A DNA stretch of 64,000 nucleotides, from assembly GCA_020639135.1 (NCBI GenBank), contig JACKHE010000003.1, positions 186,001 through 250,000 of the forward strand, written 5' to 3'. This document shows positions 14,706 to 23,809 of the stretch, piece by piece; position 1 is the first letter of the stretch, and each line of letters starts with the position of its first letter. Origin of the DNA: Phycisphaeraceae bacterium. Its GTDB lineage: Bacteria; Planctomycetota; Phycisphaerae; Phycisphaerales; UBA1924. Under the pieces are notes generated by a model. The model was given only the letters and a program-made list of their open reading frames with translations. It ran no database searches and was not told the DNA's origin. The translations under genes and the position numbers were made by a program.

Positions 14706-17183
14706 ATGTCCCGCAAACCACCACGAATCCTCTTGGCGTCCCTTCTTCTCGCCGGAGCCGCGATCATGACCACCACGCCATCGGCCACCGCCGCCGGGGA
14801 CACCGACACCGGCGCCCACGCCCACACCAACGCCCTCATCCACGAGACCTCCCCCTACCTCCTCCAGCACGCGCACAACCCCGTGGACTGGAAGCCGTGG
14901 GGGCGGGCGGCCTTCGACGAGGCCCGCGAGCGCGGCGTGCCCATCTTCCTCTCGATCGGCTACTCCACCTGCTACTGGTGCCACGTCATGGAGCGCGAGT
15001 CCTTCGAGGACGAGGCGACCGCGCGCGTCATGAACGAGCGCTTCGTCTGCGTCAAGGTCGATCGCGAGGAGCGCCCCGACGTCGATGACATCTACATGGC
15101 CGCCACGCAGACCCTCACCGGCGGTGGAGGCTGGCCCATGAGCGTGTGGCTGACACCCCCGGGCGCGCTCGGCGAGGACGACCCGGGGCTCCGGCCCTTC
15201 TACGCCGGGACGTACTTCCCGCCAGAAGACAGCCACGGGCGCCCGTCGTTGACGCGCGTCCTGATGGGGATCTCCGACGCCTGGACCGGCGACCGCGCGC
15301 AGGTCCTGCGGCAGGCCCGGTCGCTGACCGATGCCGTGCGCGAGCGGCTCGCCGCGGAGGCCGCGCCTGTGAAGATCGGGCGCGAGCAGATCGTGCAGGG
15401 CGTCCAGCAGCTGCTCCAGAGCTACGACAACATCAACGGCGGCTTCGGCGGCGCGCCCAAGTTCCCGCAGCCGGTCTTCCTCGAGTTCCTCATGCAGATC
15501 GAGCCCCGCATCACCGACCCGCAGCAGCGCGCCGTCATCCGGGATGCCGTCACGCACACGCTCGACCGAATGGCCGTCGGCGGCGTCTTCGATCAGGTCG
15601 GCGGGGGCTTCCACCGCTACTCGGTCGATGCGCAGTGGACCGTCCCGCACTTCGAGAAGATGCTCTACGACAACGCGCAGCTCGCGATCCTCTACACCCG
15701 CAGCGCCGAGGACACCGGCGACGCCTTCCACGAGCGCATCGCCCGGCGGACGCTCGATTACGTCCTGCACGAGATGACCGGCCCCGGCGGCGCGTTCTTC
15801 AGCGCGCAGGACGCCGAGGTCAACGCGCACGAGGGGCAGAACTACCTCTGGCGCCTGACCGAACTCGCCGCGGCCATCATCGACGAGGGGGACATCAAGC
15901 TCGCCGCCGACCTGTACGGGCTCGCCGGCGGCGCCAACTTCAGGGATCCCCACAACCCCGACACGCCGCCGGCCAACGTCCTGCGCCTGAGCGACCGCCC
16001 CGATGTCCTCGCGCAGCAGCGGGGCATGCCGGTTGACGAACTTCTCGAGCGGCTGGACTCGATCAACGCCCGGCTGTACGCCGCCAGGGCGGAGCGCGAT
16101 CAGCCCGGGCTGGACGACAAGGCCATCACCGCCTGGAACGGCCTGATGATCGCCGCCCTCGCCGAGGCCGGCGCCGCGTTCGACGAGCCGCGCTACACGA
16201 ACGCCGCACACGAGGCCGCCGCGTTCATCCTCGACCACATGATCGACGAGACCGGCGCCCTGCGGCGGACAAGCCGCGACGGCGTTTCAAAGTCCGACGG
16301 GCTCTTCGACGACTACTCGTTCTTCATCAGCGGCCTGCTCGCGCTCGAGCGCGCCGGCGTGACGGAGGTCGCGGGGCGGCGGACACTCGACGAGGCGATC
16401 CGACTGACCGCGCTGGCGAGGCAGCGATTCGGCGATCCTGATTCTGGAGGCTATTTCGACACGCCCCCGGGGCGGACCGACCTGATCGTGCGCGCCCGCA
16501 CCACTTACGACGGCGTCATTCCCAGCGCTGTCAGCGTGATGATCCACAACCTGCTCGACCTCTCCGAGCTCACCCGCGACCGGCGATGGCTCGATGAGGC
16601 CGCCGGCGCGATGGCGTCGATCTCGCAGGAGATCGCCCGCTCCCCCGTCGGCGCCGTCAACGCGACACGCGCCCTCGACCGCATCCTCGCCCTCGACGCC
16701 GGCGCCATCGAGCGTGCCGGCATGACGCGCGAGGTCCGCGTCGCCCCGGAGACGCCCCCCGTCGAGATCTACGCCGACACCGAGCGGATCGAGCTGGCGC
16801 CCGGCGAGCCCCGGACAATCACCCTCAACATCCGCGTCCGCGAGGGCTACCACGTCAACGCCCACGAGCCCGGCGTCGAGGGGCTCATCGGCCTGATGAT
16901 CGATCTGACCGGCGGCAGCGGCGTCGTCGCCGACATCAACTACCCCAGGGGTGTCGCGTACCACGGCGCCGCGGTGGAGCAGGGCGCCGGTCGCGAGCAA
17001 CTGCTCGTGTACGAGGGCGACACGCCGATCGAGGTGACGCTGTCGCTCGACGAATCCGGCGCGATCACCGGCAGGCCGCGGCTCCGCGTGATCTACCAGG
17101 CCTGCGACGACGCGGCGTGTTATGAGCCGAGGGGGACGGTGCTGGAAGTGGAGATCGTGCGGGCCGCGACGAGTGAACAGTGA
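14706..17183 (+). CDS. DUF255/YyaL-type thioredoxin-like protein with C-terminal DsbD-like domain
   Basis: An 825-residue exported protein. A signal peptide covers residues 1 to about 30. The DUF255 thioredoxin-fold domain follows, with the characteristic HNPVDWKPWG and the STCYWCHVMERESF active-site region (CxxC as CYWC). An alpha-helical barrel resembling N-acylglucosamine epimerase/six-hairpin glycosidases spans roughly 220-650, with FGGAPKFPQP and VPHFEKMLYDNAQL. The last 110 residues resemble the periplasmic domain of DsbD, ending YQACDDAACYEP with two cysteines. This tail suggests thiol-disulfide exchange in the envelope. A GTG 24 bases upstream is in frame, but 14706 opens a proper signal peptide. 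Confidence 0.88.
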   Translation: MSRKPPRILLASLLLAGAAIMTTTPSATAAGDTDTGAHAHTNALIHETSPYLLQHAHNPVDWKPWGRAAFDEARERGVPIFLSIGYSTCYWCHVMERESFEDEATARVMNERFVCVKVDREERPDVDDIYMAATQTLTGGGGWPMSVWLTPPGALGEDDPGLRPFYAGTYFPPEDSHGRPSLTRVLMGISDAWTGDRAQVLRQARSLTDAVRERLAAEAAPVKIGREQIVQGVQQLLQSYDNINGGFGGAPKFPQPVFLEFLMQIEPRITDPQQRAVIRDAVTHTLDRMAVGGVFDQVGGGFHRYSVDAQWTVPHFEKMLYDNAQLAILYTRSAEDTGDAFHERIARRTLDYVLHEMTGPGGAFFSAQDAEVNAHEGQNYLWRLTELAAAIIDEGDIKLAADLYGLAGGANFRDPHNPDTPPANVLRLSDRPDVLAQQRGMPVDELLERLDSINARLYAARAERDQPGLDDKAITAWNGLMIAALAEAGAAFDEPRYTNAAHEAAAFILDHMIDETGALRRTSRDGVSKSDGLFDDYSFFISGLLALERAGVTEVAGRRTLDEAIRLTALARQRFGDPDSGGYFDTPPGRTDLIVRARTTYDGVIPSAVSVMIHNLLDLSELTRDRRWLDEAAGAMASISQEIARSPVGAVNATRALDRILALDAGAIERAGMTREVRVAPETPPVEIYADTERIELAPGEPRTITLNIRVREGYHVNAHEPGVEGLIGLMIDLTGGSGVVADINYPRGVAYHGAAVEQGAGREQLLVYEGDTPIEVTLSLDESGAITGRPRLRVIYQACDDAACYEPRGTVLEVEIVRAATSEQ

Positions 17184-17198
17184 ATAAGGAGCTTCGAG

Positions 17199-17657
17199 AT
17201 GAAAACAATCGTCAAATCGGCGAGCCATCCGGCGGTCACGGCTGTGCTTGGCGCCATTGTTGGCGCTGGATTCGGCGCGTTCGCTTCGGGGCTCGTGAGT
17301 GGCACATACTCGGATCAGCGCGATCTCGCGAGAACGCTTGAGTCCGATCGCGCCTGGATCGAGTTCAAGAAGGAGGCGCTGAGCGCCGCCGGGTTCATGC
17401 AGCGGAACTACCGCGGCGACAACCCGGATGCGAACCGACTGACGGAAGAGTTCTATCCGAGGGTCGTCGCCCTGTACGAAGCGCTCCCGCCCGAGCGGAG
17501 AGATCGGGCGAAGTGCGCGCTGATGGCGATCGGCGCGATGTCGCCTTCCGGCGAGTTCTACGAGAACGTTTCGCGGGCCAACGCGATCACGAAGCAAGGG
17601 GACGTCGAAGCAGTGCTCGGGCGGACAATCGACTGCCTGCTGAGCGCATCCGATTGA
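17199..17657 (+). CDS. Hypothetical small membrane-anchored protein
   Basis: A 152-residue protein beginning 15 bases after the DUF255 gene, with AAGGAGCT just before its ATG, so probably in the same transcript. One glycine-rich membrane helix (about 12-35, VLGAIVGAGFGAFASGLV) is followed by a soluble helical domain with two cysteines. I do not recognise it. Confidence 0.7.
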   Translation: MKTIVKSASHPAVTAVLGAIVGAGFGAFASGLVSGTYSDQRDLARTLESDRAWIEFKKEALSAAGFMQRNYRGDNPDANRLTEEFYPRVVALYEALPPERRDRAKCALMAIGAMSPSGEFYENVSRANAITKQGDVEAVLGRTIDCLLSASD

Positions 17658-17669
17658 AGAATCGCCCGC

Positions 17670-19025
17670 TCACTCCGCCGGCGTCACCATCCCGCTGCAC
17701 TCACCGAAGCCAATCCGCACGGCGCCCTCCTTGCAGCAGTGCCCCTTGATGACCAGCCGGTCGCCGTCGGCGAGGAACTTCCGCTCCTCGCCCGTGGGCA
17801 GCTGCACGGGGTTCTGGCCCCGCCACGTTAGCTCGAGCATGCAGCCCCGCTCGTCCTCGTTGACTCCGCTGACGGTGCCCGAGGCGAGCAGGTCGCCGGG
17901 GCGCAGGTTGCAGCCGGTGGACGTGTGGTGCGCGATCATCTGCGCGAACGTCCAGTACAGGTCCATCCCGGAGGAGTGGCTGATCCGCACCGGGTCGAAC
18001 TTCCGCTCGCGCATCTGGGCGGACTCCAGGAAGACTTCCAGCTGGATCTCCAGCCCCATCGCCTCGGCCTCCGATTTCGGGTCGGGGCTCAGGTAGGGCA
18101 GCGGCGCCGGGTCGCCGGCGGGCCGGGCCGGCAGCGGCCTGCGGTAGGGCGCCAGCGCGTCGAGCGTCACCACCCAGGGGCTGATCGTCGTGCCGAAGTT
18201 CTTCGCGTTGAAGGGCCCCAGCGGGACGTACTCCCACTTCTGCACGTCGCGCGCCGACCAGTCGTTGACCAGCACGATCCCGAAGACATGCCCCGGCGCG
18301 TCGTTGACGTCGATGCGCGTGCCGCGCTCGTTGCCGCTGGCGATGAAGCACCCGATCTCCAGCTCGTGATCCAGCAGCCGGCAGGGGCCGAAGGTGGGGG
18401 GTGCGTCGTCGGGCTTGAGCTGCCCGTGGGGCCTGCGGATCGGCGTCCCGCTGACGACGATCGACGAGGCGCGCCCGTGGTAGCCCACCGGCAGGTGCTT
18501 GTAGTTGGGCAGCAGCGGGTCCCCGTCGGGGCGGAACATCCTCCCGACGTTCGCCGCGTGGTTGGCGCTGGCGTAGAAGTCCGTGTAGTCGCCGATCTCG
18601 AAGGGCGTTTCCAGCGTCGCCTCCGACATCGGGACCAGGCAGCGCTCGCGCAGCGATGCGTCGTCGCGCAGCGTGGGCGTGTCGCTCCGGAGCAGCCACG
18701 ACACCCGCTCGCGGATCTCGCGCACCCGCGCCCGACCCAGCGCCGCCAGGCTGTTGCACGAGTGGTGCGCGAAGAGGTTTGCCTGCTGCGCCGGCGTGTT
18801 CTTGAAGAGATCCGCGTTCCAGCACTTGGCCAGGTCGAGGATCATGTCCCCGATCGCCACGCCCACCGCCGGCTTGTCCGCGTGGTCGCCGGTGCGGTTG
18901 AACACGCCGAAGGGCAGGTTCTGGATCGGGAAGTCCGTCCCGTGCTCGTCGGCGGACTCCACCCAGCTGCGCAGCTCGGGGTTGTTGGCGGGGATGGGCT
19001 GCACGTTGGGATAGTCGTCGGTCAT
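17670..19025 (-). CDS. fahA: Fumarylacetoacetase
   Basis: A 451-residue enzyme of the last step of tyrosine/homogentisate degradation, which splits fumarylacetoacetate to fumarate and acetoacetate. The N-terminal FAH domain has FGVFNRTGDHADKPAVGVAIG. The C-terminal catalytic domain has DYTDFYASANHAANVGRMFRPD with the catalytic His, PVGYHGRASSIVVSG, the metal-binding DHELEIGCFI and NDWSARDVQKWEY. Length is slightly above the eukaryotic enzyme. The gene downstream in transcription order converges; the gene upstream (19096-20013) lies 70 bases away on the same strand and may be co-transcribed. Confidence 0.95.
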   Translation of the reverse strand: MTDDYPNVQPIPANNPELRSWVESADEHGTDFPIQNLPFGVFNRTGDHADKPAVGVAIGDMILDLAKCWNADLFKNTPAQQANLFAHHSCNSLAALGRARVREIRERVSWLLRSDTPTLRDDASLRERCLVPMSEATLETPFEIGDYTDFYASANHAANVGRMFRPDGDPLLPNYKHLPVGYHGRASSIVVSGTPIRRPHGQLKPDDAPPTFGPCRLLDHELEIGCFIASGNERGTRIDVNDAPGHVFGIVLVNDWSARDVQKWEYVPLGPFNAKNFGTTISPWVVTLDALAPYRRPLPARPAGDPAPLPYLSPDPKSEAEAMGLEIQLEVFLESAQMRERKFDPVRISHSSGMDLYWTFAQMIAHHTSTGCNLRPGDLLASGTVSGVNEDERGCMLELTWRGQNPVQLPTGEERKFLADGDRLVIKGHCCKEGAVRIGFGECSGMVTPAE

Positions 19026-19095
19026 GGTCGGGAGTCAGCGGTGCGGTGTGCGTGCGCGGGGTCGATCCCCCGATGAAGAAAACCGGAGACCCGCG

Positions 19096-20013
19096 TCAGC
19101 CCCCGGGGAAGAGCTCGAGCCGGCGCAGGTCGTCGATGGGCTCCGTGAACGAGCACGAGCCGAACGACAGCGCGAACCGCTCGCGCGTCAGCGCGATCTG
19201 CTCGTCGTCCAGCGACAGGTCGCGCCACGCGGCGCAGCAGTCGGTGAACCGGAACGCGTACTCGTCGCGCTCCTCGAGCAGCTCCAGCGCCTCGTCCTCG
19301 TCCAGCTCGTCCACCATCAGCCCCGCCGCCGCCAGGAACAGGTTGAAGAACCCGTGCATCGGGGCCCCGACCTCCTCGCTGTGATGCCGGACCGGGTGGT
19401 GCAGGCCCGCCGTCGCCTTGAAACCCACGTGGGCGGCGTTGCATGCGACCAGGAACCGCACGACGTCCTCGCAGGTGGGGATCACTTCCGGCGTCACCCC
19501 ACCCGTGCGCACTTTCGCGCACACCGGGGCCTCGTCGTCCGCCCCCGACAGCGCCGCGACCAGCCCCCGCGGGTCCCGGTCGATCGGGACCTCGAAGAAC
19601 GTCCGCAGCCCCGCCGGCGTCTCGTTCATCACCCGGTCGATGTGCTCGGACCTGTCCACCCTGATCTCGACCGCGTCGATCAGCGACCGCCCGTTGGCGG
19701 GGTCCTCGTGCCGGTCGTTGAACTCCGCGATCCTCGCGTACAGCGCATCGAGGTCGGCGTCCGACGCCGGCGGCATCAGCGCGCTGAGCTTCCACTGCTC
19801 GACCGACAGGTCTCTCGGCAGCAGGTGGTCCGCCGCCTTCTCGAACTCGTCGAGCCGGACGACCGGGACGATCATCCGGCCCAGCATCCACTTGTCCTTC
19901 GAGCAGAGGTAGGCGCCGTAGTTGCGAACGGCGGTGTCCATGTCCAGCTTCGCCGGCGGGAACAGCCCGGCGTAGTCGATGATCTCGGTGAGCAGCACTC
20001 GGACGCTTTGCAT
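19096..20013 (-). CDS. Hypothetical protein associated with fahA, 305 residues
   Basis: I do not recognise this family. It is a soluble, acidic protein without signal peptide. A central segment has the look of a TIM-barrel strand series (DAVEIRVDRSEH, RTFFEVPID, CAKVRTGG, HVGFKATAGLHHP), each strand ending in charged residues and a conserved K and HH, which would suit an aldolase- or racemase-like active site. That is inference from pattern only. It is the gene upstream of fahA on the same strand, 70 bases away, so a role in aromatic amino acid breakdown is possible. Start at 20013 is an ATG. Confidence 0.72.
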   Translation of the reverse strand: MQSVRVLLTEIIDYAGLFPPAKLDMDTAVRNYGAYLCSKDKWMLGRMIVPVVRLDEFEKAADHLLPRDLSVEQWKLSALMPPASDADLDALYARIAEFNDRHEDPANGRSLIDAVEIRVDRSEHIDRVMNETPAGLRTFFEVPIDRDPRGLVAALSGADDEAPVCAKVRTGGVTPEVIPTCEDVVRFLVACNAAHVGFKATAGLHHPVRHHSEEVGAPMHGFFNLFLAAAGLMVDELDEDEALELLEERDEYAFRFTDCCAAWRDLSLDDEQIALTRERFALSFGSCSFTEPIDDLRRLELFPGG

Positions 20014-20134
20014 GATGTCCCTGATCGGTGGTGGTGACCCGCCCCGGCCCGGCGGCCCGGCGCGTGGGGATTCGTGGTCCGGGGGATCATAACAGATCGC
20101 CGATCCCCGGCGCCCCGGCGCGACCGCCGCGGGA

Positions 20135-21067
20135 TCACTTCAGGTTCGCCGCCGTGAAGGCGTTGGCCACCGCCCTCGGCGCCCAGGTGTGCGCCGGTCC
20201 CTGCTTGCGCTCGTAGAAGTCCCACACCTCGAACCAGTAGCTGCGGAACTTGTGCGCGCCGAACGGGGCGTAGTGCGATTCGAGCTTCCCGCGGATCGCC
20301 GCCTCGCTCCCCTTGTAACCCAGCACGCTCTTGCCGTGCCGGATCGTCTCCGTGTCGATCGCCAGCCGCCCGTACCGCCCGAGCAGCATCATGATGTTCG
20401 CCGCGGCGTACGGCCCGATGCCGGGCAGCGCCAGCAGCGCCGCGTGGATGTCGTCGTCGCTGACCGCCGCGTCTTCGAGCCACTCCAGATCCAGCTCGCC
20501 CTGGCGGGCTATCCTCGCCAGGTCCACCATCCGCTGATCGCGGTACCCCACGCTGCATCGTGCGCGGAGCGTCGCCGGCCGCTTCCGCGCCAGCTGCGCC
20601 GGCGTCGGGAACGCGGGGCACACCACCTCGCACAGGCGCCGGTTCATGTTGACCGTGCTGGGCCATGTGACGTTGCAGCTCGTGACCGTCTTGATGATGT
20701 CCTCGAAGGGCGTCGGGCTGCGGAAGAGCCGCGCCCGGCCCGATTTCCTCCACCGGGGATCGACCCTGTGGAAGTCCGCGACGCTCTCGTCGTCCAGACG
20801 CAGCATCCGCGTGATCTGCCGCTTCGCCTGCGCCCGCTCTGCCCGCGTCAGCGCCCGGTCGCAGACGACAGCCAGGGGGGCGCCCCGCCGGTTCTGCGGC
20901 TGCGCGATCGTCAGCGTCGCGACGCCCTCGTCGAGGTTCAGCGGCCTCGTGAGCGTCCGCCGGTCCGGGTCCCAGACGTTCGGGGCCAGCAGGAAATACC
21001 CGTAGGAGCAGGCGTCGCGGAGGAACCGGAAATCACCCGGCGTCTGGATGGTCAGCCGCGAGCCCAT
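20135..21067 (-). CDS. HhH-GPD DNA glycosylase (AlkA/OGG-like)
   Basis: A 310-residue base-excision repair enzyme. The helix-hairpin-helix motif is LLALPGIGPYAAANIMML (near residue 220) followed by the catalytic aspartate in LAIDTETIRHG. The central region PFEDIIKTVTSCNVTWPSTVNM is the first conserved helix of the superfamily. The last 40 residues include FRSYWFEVWDFYERK, seen in a bacterial subgroup. The lack of an OGG1-type lysine before the aspartate suggests a monofunctional glycosylase for alkylated or oxidised purines. It is separated by 6 bases from the amidotransferase gene upstream, suggesting a common transcript. Confidence 0.88.
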   Translation of the reverse strand: MGSRLTIQTPGDFRFLRDACSYGYFLLAPNVWDPDRRTLTRPLNLDEGVATLTIAQPQNRRGAPLAVVCDRALTRAERAQAKRQITRMLRLDDESVADFHRVDPRWRKSGRARLFRSPTPFEDIIKTVTSCNVTWPSTVNMNRRLCEVVCPAFPTPAQLARKRPATLRARCSVGYRDQRMVDLARIARQGELDLEWLEDAAVSDDDIHAALLALPGIGPYAAANIMMLLGRYGRLAIDTETIRHGKSVLGYKGSEAAIRGKLESHYAPFGAHKFRSYWFEVWDFYERKQGPAHTWAPRAVANAFTAANLK

Positions 21068-21073
21068 CGAGTC

Positions 21074-21802
21074 TCAGGCCGGGATCGCGCCGAGGCGCGC
21101 TCCCGCCGGCATCAGGCACGTCGCGAGGTTCACGCTCAGCCGGTCGCTCTGCCGCGCGAAGAACTGGTACTTCTCGTCCGCCTCCTTGCTGCACTGCGCC
21201 TCGGTGAGCCCGGCGAGCTGGAGCGTCTTGGGGTACGCGCGGATCAGGTCGGCGACCATCGGCCGGTCGCACTCGAAGTGGTGCTGGAAGGCGTACGTCC
21301 GGACACCCACCCGGAACGACTGCGCTTTGCACTGCGCACTGGAGGAGAGCAGCGTCGCCCCATCGGGCAGCCGCGACACCTCCTGGCTGTGGTGCGAGAA
21401 CTGCGGGATTGTCCACGCCATCCCGGCGTAGATCGGGTCCGTCTGCGCCGAGGGCGACTGCATCACGTCGGGGAACCCGACCTCCGGTTTCTCCATCGAC
21501 GCGACCTCGCCCCCCAGCGCGTGCGCGACGAGCTGCGCGCCCAGGCAGACGCCGACGATCGGCAGCTCCATCGCGTGCGCTGCGCGGAGCAGCTTGCACT
21601 CGCGCTCCATCCACGCGGCGTCGTCGCCGATGTTCTGCGGGCCGCCCATCGAGATCACCGCGGTGTAACCGTCGAGATCGTGCGGCAGCGCATCGCCGCG
21701 ATTGAGCCGGCGGATGTCGAACCGGTGGCCCTGGTCGCGCAGCGTCAGGCCCAGCCGGCCCGAGCGGCACATGTCGTCGTGTTGGCAGAGAAGGATCGTC
21801 AT
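21074..21802 (-). CDS. Class I glutamine amidotransferase-like protein
   Basis: A 242-residue stand-alone GATase1. The nucleophile is Cys86 in PIVGVCLGAQLVAHALGG, and the catalytic histidine lies in AFQHHFECDRP near residue 178. The family of free-standing proteins resembles GMP synthase amidotransferase domains and gamma-glutamyl peptide hydrolases such as YfeJ. The partner enzyme, if any, is not in this window. The ATG at 21802 gives a normal N-terminus (MTILLCQHDD). Confidence 0.9.
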   Translation of the reverse strand: MTILLCQHDDMCRSGRLGLTLRDQGHRFDIRRLNRGDALPHDLDGYTAVISMGGPQNIGDDAAWMERECKLLRAAHAMELPIVGVCLGAQLVAHALGGEVASMEKPEVGFPDVMQSPSAQTDPIYAGMAWTIPQFSHHSQEVSRLPDGATLLSSSAQCKAQSFRVGVRTYAFQHHFECDRPMVADLIRAYPKTLQLAGLTEAQCSKEADEKYQFFARQSDRLSVNLATCLMPAGARLGAIPA

Positions 21803-21841
21803 GGAGCGGCAGGATACCCCGCGCGGGGGCTCGGCGCAGCG

Positions 21842-22525
21842 TCAGCCCTGTGGCTCGTCCCGGAACATAGCGATCGTGGCGTCATGCCCCTTCAGGTAGT
21901 CCTGCCGGAACGCCACCGAGGGCGTCTTTTCCAGCGCCCAGTCCAGCAGCTCCAGCGGGTCGAACCGGTGCGCGGGCCCCGTGTCCCCTCCGGCCCTGGC
22001 CTTGTGCGTCCTCGACGACAGGAAGTTGAACAGCAGCGCCCCGGGGCCCGCGTCCCACGCCCGCCCCAGCGTCTGCCGGGCCAGCGCCGGGGTGAAGGTG
22101 TTCAGCGACCCGGAAAAGACCACGGCATCCACGGCCGAGCCATCGATCACGAACGCCGACGGGTCCGTCGCGAAATCGCACACCCGGAACTCCGCGTTGG
22201 GCGGCGCCATCGATCGCGCGCGCTCGACCATCTCCGGCATCGCCTCCAGCCCCGTGTACCTGCGGAAGCGGATCCCCATCTCGTGCAGCGCCCGTGCGAA
22301 GGCCCCGTCGCCCGAGCCGGCGTCGATGATCGTCGCGTCGGTGAAATCGAACAGCCCGGTGAATGTCTGGAACCGGATCGACTGGTACCGCTCGTTCGCC
22401 CACAGCGTCGCCTCGAACGAGGGGCCGAAGCGGTCCACCGCCTCCCGGTACGGGTCCAGATACGGCGCCGACCTCGGGACCTCCGGACGCTCGTCGCGCG
22501 GGCGCTCAGACGACGCCACGCGCAA
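21842..22525 (-). CDS. SAM-dependent methyltransferase (class I)
   Basis: A 227-residue Rossmann-fold methyltransferase. Motif I is ATIIDAGSGDGAFARAL (about residue 66), motif II ends in GLEA, and a VDAVVFSGSLNTF segment corresponds to the post-motif strand. The substrate is not predictable. The start is uncertain: the frame opens with TTG at 22525 or GTG at 22519, both within the end of ribBA, so the two genes overlap by 14-20 bases and are translationally coupled. Confidence 0.85.
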   Translation of the reverse strand: MRVASSERPRDERPEVPRSAPYLDPYREAVDRFGPSFEATLWANERYQSIRFQTFTGLFDFTDATIIDAGSGDGAFARALHEMGIRFRRYTGLEAMPEMVERARSMAPPNAEFRVCDFATDPSAFVIDGSAVDAVVFSGSLNTFTPALARQTLGRAWDAGPGALLFNFLSSRTHKARAGGDTGPAHRFDPLELLDWALEKTPSVAFRQDYLKGHDATIAMFRDEPQG

Positions 22526-23735
22526 CCCCGGCGCCGGTCAGCGGCACGTGCTCGACGATCTCCAGCCCGAACGCGTCGAGCCCCGGCCGGTCCACCGGTG
22601 CGTTGGTCATCAGACGCAGCTTCGTCAGCCCGAGCTGCCGCAGGATCTGGCTCCCGATCCCGAACTCCCGCTCGCGCATCGGGACGTCCTGCGGCGCGAT
22701 CGACCCCGCCTGCGTTCGCCGAGCGATGCCAAGCCGCTGCCGGTTGATCGTCTGCAGCCGGCTCTCCGGGTCGTCGCCCGTTCCCTCGGGGCGCAGGTAC
22801 ACGATCGCGCCGGCGCCCTGCGCCTGGATCATCCGCATCGACTCGCGCAGCGCCGCGCCGGTCGAGGCGCCGCCGTGCCCGGAGCTCAGGTCGCCGAAGA
22901 GATCGCCCAGCAGATGCCGCCGGTGCATCCGCACCAGCGTCGGCTCGTCTCGCCGGATCGGCTCGCCGTCGGCGCCGAGCTCGCCCACGCCCCCCAGCGT
23001 CAGCGCCAGGTGCGGCAGCGGGTCCACCGCGGAATCGAACGTGATCAGGTTAAAAGGCCCGAACTCCGTCTCGATCTCGACACCCCGCGCCGGCTCGTGC
23101 CGGTGGACCAGCGTCTGACGCGCCAACCGGTGCTCGATGACCTGCGCCACCGAGCACATCTTGATGCCGTGCTCGACCGAGATTCGTTCCAGATCCGGCA
23201 GCCTCGCCATCTCCCCGTCGGGGCGCACGATCTCGATGATCAGCGCCGAGGGGTGCAGCCCCGCGAGCCGGCACAGGTCCAGCGAGCCCTCCGTCTGGCC
23301 GACGCGCACCAGCACGCCCCCGTCGCGCGAGCGCAGCGGGTTGATGTGCCCGGGCCTGACGAAGTCATCCGGCGTCGAGCTCGGGTCGATCGCCAGCTGC
23401 ACCGTCCGCGCGCGGTCAAACGTCGAGACACCAGTCCCGACGCCGTGCCTCGGAGCGCCGTCGATCGAGACGGTGAACGGCGTGGCGCGCAGCGAGGTGT
23501 TGTCCGCCGCCTGGGGACGCAGGTCCAGCCGGTCGCAGTCCGCCTCCGTCAGCGACAGGCACATGTAGCCCCGCGCCAGCGTCAGCATGAAGTTGATCGC
23601 GTCCGGGGTCGCCATCTGCGCCGGCAGCACCAGGTCGCCCTCGTTCTCCCGGTCCTCGTTGTCCGTCAGGATGACCATCCTCCCGTTCTGGAGGTCATCG
23701 ATGATGTCGGCGATCGGGGCGAACGTGCTGCTCAT
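22506..23735 (-). CDS. ribBA: 3,4-dihydroxy-2-butanone-4-phosphate synthase fused to a degenerate GTP cyclohydrolase II domain
   Basis: A 409-residue riboflavin-pathway protein. The RibB half (about 1-200) is complete: the acidic substrate loop DNEDRENEGDLV, GAPRHGVGTGVSTFDRA and PGHINPLRSRDGGVLVR. The RibA half (about 205-409) keeps the overall fold, but the zinc site is lost. Where GTP cyclohydrolase II has a Cys-x-x-GD loop and a CDCG motif, this protein reads HRRHLLGDLFGDLSSGHGG with no cysteine. It most likely makes dihydroxybutanone phosphate only, as in other hybrids with inactive cyclohydrolase domains. The genome should then carry a separate RibA. The ATG at 23735 is clear. Confidence 0.9.
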   Translation of the reverse strand: MSSTFAPIADIIDDLQNGRMVILTDNEDRENEGDLVLPAQMATPDAINFMLTLARGYMCLSLTEADCDRLDLRPQAADNTSLRATPFTVSIDGAPRHGVGTGVSTFDRARTVQLAIDPSSTPDDFVRPGHINPLRSRDGGVLVRVGQTEGSLDLCRLAGLHPSALIIEIVRPDGEMARLPDLERISVEHGIKMCSVAQVIEHRLARQTLVHRHEPARGVEIETEFGPFNLITFDSAVDPLPHLALTLGGVGELGADGEPIRRDEPTLVRMHRRHLLGDLFGDLSSGHGGASTGAALRESMRMIQAQGAGAIVYLRPEGTGDDPESRLQTINRQRLGIARRTQAGSIAPQDVPMREREFGIGSQILRQLGLTKLRLMTNAPVDRPGLDAFGLEIVEHVPLTGAGVARGVV

Positions 23736-23809
23736 GCCGGCATCGTAGGGCCCCGCCCAGGCCCCAGGCGCGCACGACGCCCGCCCGCCGGGGTCACTAC
23801 GCTACCGGC

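Noticed and set aside
20189..22747. An 852-residue plus-strand open frame across the glycosylase, amidotransferase and methyltransferase genes
   Set aside because: It is the complement of three genes with clear motifs on the other strand; its composition is arginine- and histidine-rich without domains, as expected in a GC-rich genome.
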